From BOKV01 sp041742235 (lineage in GTDB: Bacteria; Pseudomonadota; Alphaproteobacteria; Rhizobiales; Rhizobiaceae), in the NCBI GenBank assembly GCA_041742235.1, contig JBGSJA010000180.1, forward strand, positions 1 to 10,401: a stretch of DNA of 10,401 bases. The letters run 5' to 3'. Positions 1 through 6,154 of the stretch are shown here, piece after piece (position 1 is the stretch's first letter; each line of letters opens with the position of its first letter). The notes under the pieces are model-generated. The model worked only from the letters and a program-made list of their open reading frames with translations. It had not been told where the DNA came from and ran no database searches. A program made the translations under genes and the position numbers.

Positions 1-716
1 GTTTCGCACAAGATGTTGATGAGGCGCGGCGTGCCGCGGCTGGCGCTGTGGATCAGCTTGCAGGCGTCATCGGAAAACAGGATGTGATCGGCTCCCGCCA
101 CTGCCAGGCGGTGATCGATGTAGCCGACGACTTCGGAATGATTGAGCAGACCCAGATGGAAATCGGAGGAAACCCGCTGCACGAATTGCTCAAGTGACGG
201 ATCGCTCAGCAACTGCTTCAGCTGCGGCTGTCCGCTCAGGACGATCTGCAGCAGTTCCTCGTCATGGGTGTTGAGGTTGGAAATCATCCGCAATTCCTCA
301 AGCGCCGCCTTGCCGAGGTTCTGCGCCTCGTCGACGATCAGCACCGTCCGCCGGCCGCGGGCATGCTGTTCGCGAAGGAACCGTTCCAGGGAGCGGTGCA
401 GCGCAACCGGCGAAAGCCCCTCCGTCTCCAGCCCGAACGACATCAGCACCCATTCAAGCAGTGCGCCGCGATCGACCGAGGTATTGGACAGCAACCCCAC
501 TTTGATGTCGTCCGGCAGCTGTTGCATCAGGTGACGTATCAGCGTCGTCTTGCCGGCACCGATTTCGCCGGTGATGACGGCAAATGATGCGTGGTTGAGG
601 ATGCCGTATTGCAGCATCGCGAACGCCTTTGAGTGTGGCCCCGCCCAATAGATGAAATTCGGGTCCGGGATCACCGAAAAAGGCTTCGACTTCAGGCCAT
701 AGAAGGCTTCATACAT
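1..716 (-). CDS. ExeA-like / PEP-CTERM-locus secretion AAA ATPase (3' part cut off by window edge)
   Basis: The first 238 residues of a leftward gene are visible; the rest lies beyond base 1. The start ATG (716-714) gives MYEAFYGL, the usual opening of ExeA/GspA-type AAA ATPases and of the related 'putative secretion ATPase' found in exosortase (PEP-CTERM) and exopolysaccharide loci. Walker A is GEIGAGKT (residues 50-57). Walker B with its catalytic acid is TVLIVDEAQN (about 124-133). An SRGTPRLIN motif near 226-234 fits the sensor-2 region of the family. The frame stays open upstream to a stop at 806-804, but the family start and lack of a better initiation site favour 716. Known role of the family: a cytoplasmic ATPase linked to envelope export or polysaccharide assembly. 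The two VPLPA-tailed proteins nearby support the exosortase-locus subtype over plain ExeA, but the C-terminal half that would help decide is not in the window. Confidence 0.88.
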   Translation of the reverse strand, partial: MYEAFYGLKSKPFSVIPDPNFIYWAGPHSKAFAMLQYGILNHASFAVITGEIGAGKTTLIRHLMQQLPDDIKVGLLSNTSVDRGALLEWVLMSFGLETEGLSPVALHRSLERFLREQHARGRRTVLIVDEAQNLGKAALEELRMISNLNTHDEELLQIVLSGQPQLKQLLSDPSLEQFVQRVSSDFHLGLLNHSEVVGYIDHRLAVAGADHILFSDDACKLIHSASRGTPRLINILCE

Positions 717-870
717 TTGCTTGCCCAATATTCCGGTGCCCAACCATTCACCACCCACGCCATGCCAAATGCCTACAGGGCCGACACCTTCAATAGCGAG
801 TAATCATGAACCAAGGTTCAATATCTAACTAAATAGGTACATTATTGATATTTCCAAACGATGGCGTAAC

Positions 871-888
871 CCGTGCTTGGCAGCACGG
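871..888. repeat. Small GC-rich inverted repeat
   Basis: Perfect 7-base arms, CCGTGCT and AGCACGG, flank a 4-base loop (TGGC). It sits inside an otherwise AT-rich spacer, about 155 bases upstream of the ATPase start and 265 bases upstream of the VPLPA gene. It could be a hairpin in a leader transcript or a protein site. No T-run follows on either strand, so an intrinsic terminator is unlikely. Confidence 0.4.
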
Positions 889-1008
889 CAGGCTAAATGG
901 CGCCGGACTTCCGCTTTCCTGGAACGCATCCGGACTGCCGTCCCCGAATTGCTCGATTGCGAAGCTGGGTGCAGCAAATCAATCAAATTATATCCTGAAC
1001 GCTTTGGT

Positions 1009-1025
1009 TGTATCAGTTTGATACA
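1009..1025. promoter_or_regulatory. Candidate operator: TGTATCA-GTT-TGATACA
   Basis: A perfect dyad with 7-base arms and a 3-base spacer lies 130 bases before the VPLPA gene start, in AT-rich DNA. Its size and symmetry suit a dimeric helix-turn-helix regulator. No matching regulator gene is in the window, so its role as an operator is inference. Confidence 0.35.
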
Positions 1026-1154
1026 GAAGTGCTGTGCCATTTTGGGAATTGTCACGAAAATTTAGCATACGGAAAAAAAGTTCTTGCAAGTTTCTGATAT
1101 TTTTATCTGAATTCCGACAGGGGCGCTGATAACATTGAATTAAGGGCTGAAACA

Positions 1155-1856
1155 ATGTCTCAACGTATTGGTGCATTCCCGATTGCTCTGGCGATAGTTC
1201 TGGCAAGCAGCGCCACCGCCGGCGCGGTAACCTTGGACAAGCAAAACCCGAATGACACCTTTAATGGCGGCGGCAAGGCGATCGTATCGGGTATCTCCAA
1301 CCGCGCCGGCTCATTTTACGCCGGCGGCTTCCGCCTCACCGATGGTACCGACAATTTCGTCGCATGGTGCCTCGACATCGCGCACAATCTTTCGCTGCCA
1401 AGCACCTATGACGTCACCACGACGCCATTCACAAATGCCAACACTGTGCAGTTGAACAATAGCCAGCTGAGCCATATCGAAAACCTCTTCGAGGTTAACT
1501 ACAAGACGTTGAATCTCACCAATTCTGCTACCGGCAACATCCAGTCCGCCGGGTTTCAGCTGGCGCTTTGGGAACTTGTCTACGAAACCAGTTCGCAGTT
1601 CAACGCGGCTTCCGGCATCTGGTATGCGACAGCACCCAAGGAGGCAATTGATGCTGCGAACGGGTTTCTTGCCAATCTCGGTAAGGCAATTACCCAGAAC
1701 TATGCCTTGACGTTCTATCAAAGCACGGGAAGCAGCCAGAACCTCGTTCGGGTGGACGCTATCCCGCTGCCGGCGGCATTGCCGATGTTTGCAACCGGAC
1801 TTGGGGTGCTGGGCTTCCTGGCGCGGCGCAGGCGCGCAAAGAAAAGCCATGCTTGA
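1155..1856 (+). CDS. Exported VPLPA-type exosortase substrate with possible thioester-like Cys/Gln pair
   Basis: This 233-residue protein has the layout of an exosortase substrate. A signal peptide covers about residues 1-24 (hydrophobic core IALAIVLASSATAGA). At the C terminus the motif IPLPA (203-207) is followed by a hydrophobic segment (about 208-223) and an Arg/Lys cluster from 224. That tripartite tail matches the VPLPA-CTERM class, in which an exosortase in the inner membrane cleaves and processes the exported protein. The start ATG is preceded by AAGGG at 1142-1146, a suitable binding site. The mature part is acidic and Asn/Thr-rich. It holds a single cysteine, C72 in AWCLDI, and Q135 in AGFQLALWE. 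This pair resembles the Cys and Gln of Gram-positive thioester domains, but the similarity is by eye only. The gene is divergent from the secretion ATPase and appears monocistronic. The substrate or binding role is unknown. The sorting tail is sure; the function is not. Confidence 0.88.
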   Translation: MSQRIGAFPIALAIVLASSATAGAVTLDKQNPNDTFNGGGKAIVSGISNRAGSFYAGGFRLTDGTDNFVAWCLDIAHNLSLPSTYDVTTTPFTNANTVQLNNSQLSHIENLFEVNYKTLNLTNSATGNIQSAGFQLALWELVYETSSQFNAASGIWYATAPKEAIDAANGFLANLGKAITQNYALTFYQSTGSSQNLVRVDAIPLPAALPMFATGLGVLGFLARRRRAKKSHA

Positions 1857-1863
1857 ACCGGTC

Positions 1864-1910
1864 GGCTGCCACCCTCCAGCGTCGTTCATCCGGCGCTGAC
1901 GGTGGCAGCC
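1864..1910. terminator. Long inverted repeat between convergent genes, possible bidirectional terminator
   Basis: Ten-base perfect outer arms GGCTGCCACC (1864-1873) and GGTGGCAGCC (1901-1910) enclose inner arms CAGCG and CGCTG. The structure fills most of the 56-base gap between the VPLPA gene and the convergent small gene, where a shared terminator is expected. There is no proper T-run on either side, so rho-independent termination may be weak. It may instead stabilise both 3' ends. Confidence 0.5.
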
Positions 1911-1912
1911 GT

Positions 1913-2275
1913 TTACCAGAACAGGTTGTCGAGATCCCGGCTGGATTGTGCCGTGTCCATCGCGCCAAACCATTTCTTGTCCGCATCGCCTGACGGATGC
2001 GCATGGGCGACGAGCATATCCATCCAAGGCCCTTTTTCCCATGCGTGCACGGCCGCAACTTGCCACTGCCGGGAGCCAGGCAATTCGGCAACGACGAGGT
2101 CGGCAACCAGCCCATCATCAAGCAACAGCCGGATTTCCAGGTTCGATGCATCAACGGGCCTGCTCAAGATCGTCAGACAGGCTCCGCCAATGTCCAGCCG
2201 TGCCTTGATGTCGAACTCTTCGGGGAGGTCGCAATACACGCGCGTGGCCGGGCTTGCATCGTGAATTGTGGTCAT
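1913..2275 (-). CDS. Hypothetical small acidic protein, 120 residues
   Basis: I do not recognise this protein. The chosen start ATG (2275-2273) gives MTTIHDASPATRVYCDLPEE and has GGGAGC about five bases upstream. The same frame is open to an ATG at 2461, but the added 62 residues look like translated spacer, rich in Arg and Ala without pattern, so the shorter form is preferred. The protein has no signal peptide or membrane segment and should be cytoplasmic. It alternates hydrophobic and acidic residues in a way that suggests beta strands in the middle (around LEIRLLLDDGLVADLVVAEL). It is Trp-rich towards the end and finishes with DLDNLFW. It converges on the VPLPA gene and is divergent from the VPLPA-FecR pair. 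No function can be assigned. It could be a regulator or accessory of the surface genes, but nothing in the sequence shows this. Confidence 0.6.
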   Translation of the reverse strand: MTTIHDASPATRVYCDLPEEFDIKARLDIGGACLTILSRPVDASNLEIRLLLDDGLVADLVVAELPGSRQWQVAAVHAWEKGPWMDMLVAHAHPSGDADKKWFGAMDTAQSSRDLDNLFW

Positions 2276-2744
2276 TGACGGCTCCCGGCTTTCGCTTGTT
2301 GTTCCCGCCCCGTATTGCGCGTCCTGCCTTGCACATGTCGCCGCATTGGCCATGAACCTGCGGGAATGTCGCCGTCCGGCGTCGAACCACGGCGCCTTGC
2401 CGGGAATTCCTGCCGCTGTAATTCTTTTCGTCGAATTCGAAAACATCATCAAACCTTGCACGTGATCGACAACTTAAACGATAAATATTTTGCGAATGGT
2501 TAACACGAACTATAGCCCATATTGACGAATAGCACCGCTTTGCAGCGATCATTTTAACGCAAACTTGACTTTTATATAAAAGCGGAGCCTAATAATTATA
2601 TCGCTGGTTGCAATTTGTGACCAAGGGGTTCGGGCGGATTGGTCGACTGCGATTGGTCTGCCAAGTTGATTGATCCGGTTGGTGAAACCGCCGGTAATTC
2701 AAAGACCGGACCTCAGTAGCAACATTGGCGTATGGTGTCCCGCA
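2276..2744. other. 469-base gene-free spacer, AT-rich in its middle
   Basis: This lies between the small minus-strand gene and the second VPLPA protein and should contain both promoters. The part from about 2400 to 2620 is clearly AT-rich compared with the flanking genes. Short open frames exist on both strands (for example plus 2268-2465) but have no start signals or protein-like composition. The only features I can point to are a TTGACT hexamer at 2565-2570 and the palindrome at 2569-2582. Confidence 0.55.
2565..2599 (+). promoter_or_regulatory. Weak candidate promoter overlapping a 14-base palindrome
   Basis: TTGACT (2565-2570) is a good -35 hexamer for the rightward VPLPA-FecR genes. Downstream is an AT-rich stretch (2590-2599) in which no hexamer at 16-18 bases spacing closely matches a -10 box. 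The perfect palindrome CTTTTATATAAAAG (2569-2582) sits just after the -35 and could be a repressor or activator site. It is 146 bases upstream of the chosen ATG, leaving a long leader. Evidence is modest. Confidence 0.3.
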
Positions 2745-3689
2745 ATGCAGCAATGGTTCGGGAAGTATTGTGTTCATGCCGCGACGTCAATGTTGCTTGG
2801 CGTTGCTGTGTCGATGTGCCCAGGCACTGCGGAAGCAGTACAGGTCAGCGGCTTTATCGAATATCAATCCACAGCCAAATCAAAGTCGGCGTCGAAGGCG
2901 AAAAAGACTTTCCGGCAAAAGGCCGACAAGAAAGATCGGAAACGGTCAGCCAAGCTCCATTTCGACCGCTTCGACAACAAGAAGCTGTCCCGAAGTGACG
3001 CCAAGAAGCTGTCCCGAAATGACGTCAAGAAGCGCCGGCGGCATGTCAAGCATGCGGTCGACACCGGAGGGACTGCTCCGTTGCAGCCGGCGATCGTTCA
3101 GCCGGTAATCATTCAGCCTTCAAACCAATTGTTGCCGGCCGCTCCGGCAACCTTGACCGGCGACAACGTGGTCATCACCGAGCGTTCGCTGCTGGCTGAC
3201 AATAGCGGAGTGGGGCCATTTGTTTTTTCTGGCATTGTGGGCCCCGGTCCCGATACCAACTCGCCCGCGCCTTATACTTACGACCTTGATTTGGGTCCCG
3301 ACGGAAACCAGTTCCAGCTCGCCAGCGCCGGCACCTTTTGCGCCTATATCACCGCCTCATGCGCGCCGGAGGCGTTCACAATCACCTTCAGCGATCTCAA
3401 CTTCACCGATGGCGCGGAACTGGTCGACATCGCCGGGTTGTTCTCCGTGTTTCCCGGCACGACCTTCACCGTGCTGGCAAATTCCGTCACATTCTTCATG
3501 ACCGATACGCGCCATGACGCAGGTGTGCTTTTGTCAGGCACGTTCGTGACACGCACCCTTGCGCCCATTCCACTCCCGGCAGCCGGCGGCTTTCTGGCCT
3601 TCGGCATCGCAGGTCTTTCTTTCCTTTCGTTGCGCCGCAGAAGGATCATGCGGGCTTCTTTGAAGACTTTTCGGGAGGATCATCCATGA
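2745..3689 (+). CDS. VPLPA-type exosortase substrate with a Lys/Arg-rich segment
   Basis: The protein has 314 residues from the ATG at 2745. The N terminus (about 1-31, ending GTAEA) is a signal peptide. The frame is open to a TTG at 2670, but that form would bury the signal peptide and is less likely; no good ribosome site marks either start. Residues 42-103 are extremely basic, dominated by Lys and Arg, and include an 8-residue tandem repeat (KKLSRSDA / KKLSRNDV at 79-94). A Gln-Pro linker (about 114-126) leads to an acidic-neutral, probably beta-rich domain (about 135-270) with C199 and C206. The tail has IPLPAA (275-280), a hydrophobic segment (281-296) and RRRR (297-300), a VPLPA-type sorting signal. 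Fourteen residues follow the Arg cluster, longer than usual, and their DNA carries the start region of the next gene. The basic segment might bind acidic polysaccharide, DNA or the cell surface (inference). Confidence 0.82.
   Translation: MQQWFGKYCVHAATSMLLGVAVSMCPGTAEAVQVSGFIEYQSTAKSKSASKAKKTFRQKADKKDRKRSAKLHFDRFDNKKLSRSDAKKLSRNDVKKRRRHVKHAVDTGGTAPLQPAIVQPVIIQPSNQLLPAAPATLTGDNVVITERSLLADNSGVGPFVFSGIVGPGPDTNSPAPYTYDLDLGPDGNQFQLASAGTFCAYITASCAPEAFTITFSDLNFTDGAELVDIAGLFSVFPGTTFTVLANSVTFFMTDTRHDAGVLLSGTFVTRTLAPIPLPAAGGFLAFGIAGLSFLSLRRRRIMRASLKTFREDHP
2979..3026 (+). repeat. Two tandem 24-base direct repeats in frame
   Basis: Two adjoining 24-base units (2979-3002 and 3003-3026) differ at only three positions and are followed by a further AAGAAG. 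They are in frame and encode the 8-residue units KKLSRSDA and KKLSRNDV in the basic segment of the VPLPA protein. This indicates recent local duplication and a possible site of length variation between strains. Confidence 0.8.
3673..3679 (+). promoter_or_regulatory. Strong ribosome binding site for the FecR-domain gene
   Basis: GGGAGGA lies six bases before the ATG at 3686, inside the last codons of the upstream VPLPA gene. It fixes the FecR-protein start. Together with the ATGA overlap of stop and start it indicates translational coupling. Confidence 0.8.
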
Positions 3690-4474
3690 GGCGATCGGGT
3701 CTTGCCTTTCTTGCCGCGGCGCTGATTTTGGCCAGTGCTGCCAATGCCGCCCAGAAAGTCGGGACCGCCATTGACGCCTCGACGAGAGTGGTCGGATCCG
3801 GCCCAAGCGGCAACCGCGAAATCATCAGGAACACTGCGATCTTCAGCGATGACCGGCTACGTGCCGACCGCACGGGAAATGCCCAGATCATTTTGACCGA
3901 CAACACGAAAATCGTGGTCGGGCCGGGCGCCCAAATCGCCATCGACGATTTCGTTTTCGCGTCCGGAGGCACCTTCGAGCAGATTACCGTCAAGGCAACG
4001 AAGGGCGCCTTTCGGTTTATCAGCGGCAACAGCCGGTCAAAGGCCTACCGAATTGAAACCCCGACCGGCACGATTGGTGTGCGCGGCACCGCCTTCGACA
4101 TCGGAATAGCCAATGGCCGGACCCATGTCGTGGTGGTGCGCGGCGCGGTAGAGATGTGCCCCAGCGCCGGACGCTGCCAGACGCTTCGAGGCTTGTGCAG
4201 CTATGGCGTGATGAACGCTGGCGGGGTGAGAACCGAGGGAAATTTGCGCACCGGAAGCAATGTGGCCAGGGCCAACTTTCCTCTGATGAAGAACGAGGGT
4301 TCGCTGCGCCAGCAGTTTCGCCAGCCCGGCGATTGCGGGAACAGTGGTGCAACCACCCTGCAGCGCCGAGCCGCAGCGCCGGAGGCAGGCGACCCTGGCC
4401 CGGCGCAGGCGGAAGTCAGCAGGCAACGGGAGCCAGAACCGGCACAGGAACCGGAAACTTGCGGTCGTTGCTGA
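3686..4474 (+). CDS. Exported FecR-domain protein, Cys-rich C-terminal part
   Basis: The protein has 262 residues with a clear signal peptide (1-22, cleaved after ASAANA) and no further membrane segment, so it should be periplasmic. A FecR domain spans about residues 45-155. Its hallmark is the IETPTGTIGVRGTAFDI block (123-139), with preceding strands that fit the domain. Unlike classical FecR anti-sigma regulators it has no N-terminal cytoplasmic part or membrane anchor, and no sigma factor gene adjoins it. It therefore belongs to the secreted FecR-domain type, often found beside surface or secretion genes. The part after the domain has six cysteines (C158, C164, C171, C217, C259, C262), the last two forming CGRC at the very end. 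A Pro/Glu-rich stretch (about 230-258) precedes that end. The start codon overlaps the stop of the VPLPA gene (ATGA), so the two are very likely one operon. Exact role is unknown; a structural or sensing partner of the VPLPA protein is plausible. Confidence 0.87.
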   Translation: MRRSGLAFLAAALILASAANAAQKVGTAIDASTRVVGSGPSGNREIIRNTAIFSDDRLRADRTGNAQIILTDNTKIVVGPGAQIAIDDFVFASGGTFEQITVKATKGAFRFISGNSRSKAYRIETPTGTIGVRGTAFDIGIANGRTHVVVVRGAVEMCPSAGRCQTLRGLCSYGVMNAGGVRTEGNLRTGSNVARANFPLMKNEGSLRQQFRQPGDCGNSGATTLQRRAAAPEAGDPGPAQAEVSRQREPEPAQEPETCGRC

Positions 4475-4520
4475 CGCCACATTCATCGTTGGAAGCTTTC
4501 GTTTCACGCCATCGTCCGTG

Positions 4521-4570
4521 ACATGCCATGCATGCGTCGATCCCGCTTCCGCCGGAGCGGCTTGGCATGT
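4521..4570. repeat. Two-part hairpin between the FecR gene and tolC
   Basis: Outer arms ACATGCCA (4521-4528) and TGGCATGT (4563-4570) enclose a second stem CCGCT (4543-4547) with AGCGG (4556-4560). It lies 46 bases after the FecR stop in the 238-base gap. No T-run follows, so it is not a standard intrinsic terminator. It could be an mRNA processing or stability element or part of the tolC leader. Confidence 0.4.
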
Positions 4571-4712
4571 GTGCCGTTTCTGCCACGCAATCTACCTTTA
4601 AATAAGCGGGACTGGACAATGCGCGGAGCCATACCTACCCTGCAAAAAGGTGATTTGCGCTGCGTGATGGCCCGCTTGTTTGGGGCAGCGAGCTATAAAT
4701 GGATGGAAATTG

Positions 4713-6134
4713 ATGCTTCGCAGGCTGTGCCTGATGACTGTGACTGCTGTCGGGTTGGTGAACCCGGCAAATGCCGAATCGCTCGCCGAAGCACTGGCGC
4801 TTGCGTACTCCAACAATCCGACGCTGAACGCTGCCCGTGCGGGCGTGCGCGCGACTGATGAGAGCGTGCCGCTGGCCAAATCGGCGCTGCGCCCGCAGAT
4901 TTTCGGCAGTGCCGACTACAGCAGCGCCTGGAGCAGGGTAAATCCATCGGGAACGGTTCAGCAATTGACCGGTTTCGATCCGGTAACGAACCAGCCGATT
5001 TTCACGGCACAGCCAATTCCGCGCACCACATCGCATTTGCAGCCTTACGGATTCGGCGTCACGATTTCTCAAACGCTGTTTGATGGCTTCAAGACCCGCA
5101 ACAACGTGGAATCGGCACAGGCAGCGGTGTTTGCAAGCCGCGAAACCTTGCGCAACACGGAGCAGAACGTGTTGTTCGATGCTGCCAGCGCCTACATGGA
5201 CGTTATCCGCGACACGGCTGTGCTCGGATACCGGGAGCGCGCGCTCGAGTTCCTCAGGGAGCAGGTCCGATCCGAGCGGACCCGGTTTGATGTCGGCGAA
5301 AGCACGCGAACCGACGTTGCGCAGGCAGAGTCGAGCCTTGAATTCAACGTCGCCGCGTATGAACAGGCCCGCGCCCAGGTGCAAACAAGCATCGCGATTT
5401 ATCGCCAGATCATCGGCATAGATCCCAAGGGGCTCAAAGCGCCCGCCGGCGTGGGAAAGCTTTTGCCCCAGAATATTGACCGCGCGCTTGAAATCGCGTT
5501 CGGCGAGCATCCTGCGATCTTGGCGACAAAATATGCGGTGGACCAGGCCGACTGGGATGTGAAGAGCGCCGAAAGTGATTTGTTGCCACGTATCGACTTG
5601 CAGGCTAGCAGCAACCGGCGTTTCACGGGAACGGGCACAACCACCGACGACGCCACGATTTCCGCGAACCTGACCGTGCCGATCTACCAGGGCGGTGCTG
5701 TTTCCGCGACCATTCGCCAGAGCAAGGAAATCCTCGGCCAACGCTGGATCGAGGTGGACGAGACCGTCGACAACATCCGTGCTGCAGTCGTTTCAGCCTA
5801 CGGGCAGCTTCAGGCGGCCCGTGCGTCGATCGAGGCGAACCGGGCGCAGGTGCGCGCTGCCAATCTAGCACTGGAAGGCACGATCGAGGAACGCGCCGTC
5901 GGGCAGCGCACCGCACTCGACGTATTGCGTGCACAGCAGGACGTGCTGATCGCCCAGATCTCGCTTGCGACTTCGGAGCGAGATGCGATCGTGGCCGGCT
6001 ATGCCGTGCTTTCGGCCATCGGCCGCTTGAGCTCCGACACGTTGAAACTGGCCGTCGTGCGATACTCGCCCGAGGATCACTACCTCGCCGTCAAGGACAA
6101 GTGGATCGGGCTGCGCACGCCAGACGGGCGCTGA
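4713..6134 (+). CDS. tolC: TolC-family outer-membrane channel protein
   Basis: The 473-residue protein has the length and internal duplication of TolC of type I secretion and efflux systems. A signal peptide (1-21, ending NPANA) is followed by SLAEALALAYSNNPTL, typical of the mature start. The two structural repeats are visible as paired motifs: ISQTLFDGF (118-126) with LTVPIYQGG (320-328), and RFDVGESTRTDVAQAES (191-207) with ERAVGQRTALDVLRAQQ (393-409). The long helical stretches between fit the periplasmic alpha barrel. The ATG at 4713 is preferred over an in-frame TTG at 4680 because it places the signal peptide at the N terminus; the ribosome site is weak for both. TolC trimers work with an inner-membrane pump and an adaptor, and neither is in the window. 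It lies 238 bases after the FecR gene on the same strand and may be co-transcribed. The gene symbol reflects family membership; whether it is the main TolC of the cell or a dedicated paralogue cannot be told. Confidence 0.93.
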   Translation: MLRRLCLMTVTAVGLVNPANAESLAEALALAYSNNPTLNAARAGVRATDESVPLAKSALRPQIFGSADYSSAWSRVNPSGTVQQLTGFDPVTNQPIFTAQPIPRTTSHLQPYGFGVTISQTLFDGFKTRNNVESAQAAVFASRETLRNTEQNVLFDAASAYMDVIRDTAVLGYRERALEFLREQVRSERTRFDVGESTRTDVAQAESSLEFNVAAYEQARAQVQTSIAIYRQIIGIDPKGLKAPAGVGKLLPQNIDRALEIAFGEHPAILATKYAVDQADWDVKSAESDLLPRIDLQASSNRRFTGTGTTTDDATISANLTVPIYQGGAVSATIRQSKEILGQRWIEVDETVDNIRAAVVSAYGQLQAARASIEANRAQVRAANLALEGTIEERAVGQRTALDVLRAQQDVLIAQISLATSERDAIVAGYAVLSAIGRLSSDTLKLAVVRYSPEDHYLAVKDKWIGLRTPDGR

Positions 6135-6154
6135 GCACCGCACTCCCTGTCTGT

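Larger units (their letters stand above)
717..1154. other. 438-base gene-free spacer between divergent genes
   Basis: This stretch separates the leftward ATPase from the rightward VPLPA protein and should hold promoters for both. The part from about 800 is AT-rich. No convincing gene is seen: the short open frames at 825-1065 on either strand have no ribosome binding site or recognisable protein character. It holds two inverted repeats, at 871-888 and 1009-1025, listed separately. No clear -35/-10 pair could be chosen with confidence. Confidence 0.6.

Noticed and set aside
717..806. Upstream extension of the ATPase frame to the stop at 806-804
   Set aside because: The family normally begins at MYxxFYG, and the extra Gly/Trp-rich residues have no recognised counterpart.
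1071..1087. Possible sigma-54 (-24/-12) promoter before the VPLPA gene, as known for some PEP-CTERM genes
   Set aside because: GG and TTGC elements are present, but 13 bases separate the GG and GC instead of the required 10, and the rest of the consensus is missing.
1311..2066. Open frame on the minus strand across the VPLPA gene and the small gene (251 codons)
   Set aside because: It overlaps two better-supported genes in other frames and crosses the inverted repeat; its composition is not protein-like.
2276..2461. N-terminal extension of the small minus-strand protein to an ATG at 2461
   Set aside because: The extra 62 residues look like translated spacer, while the ATG at 2275 has a good ribosome site.
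4635..5741. Long open frame on the minus strand opposite tolC (368 codons)
   Set aside because: It lies wholly antisense to a clear TolC protein, and its translation shows no domain or signal. GC-rich codons commonly leave such frames open.
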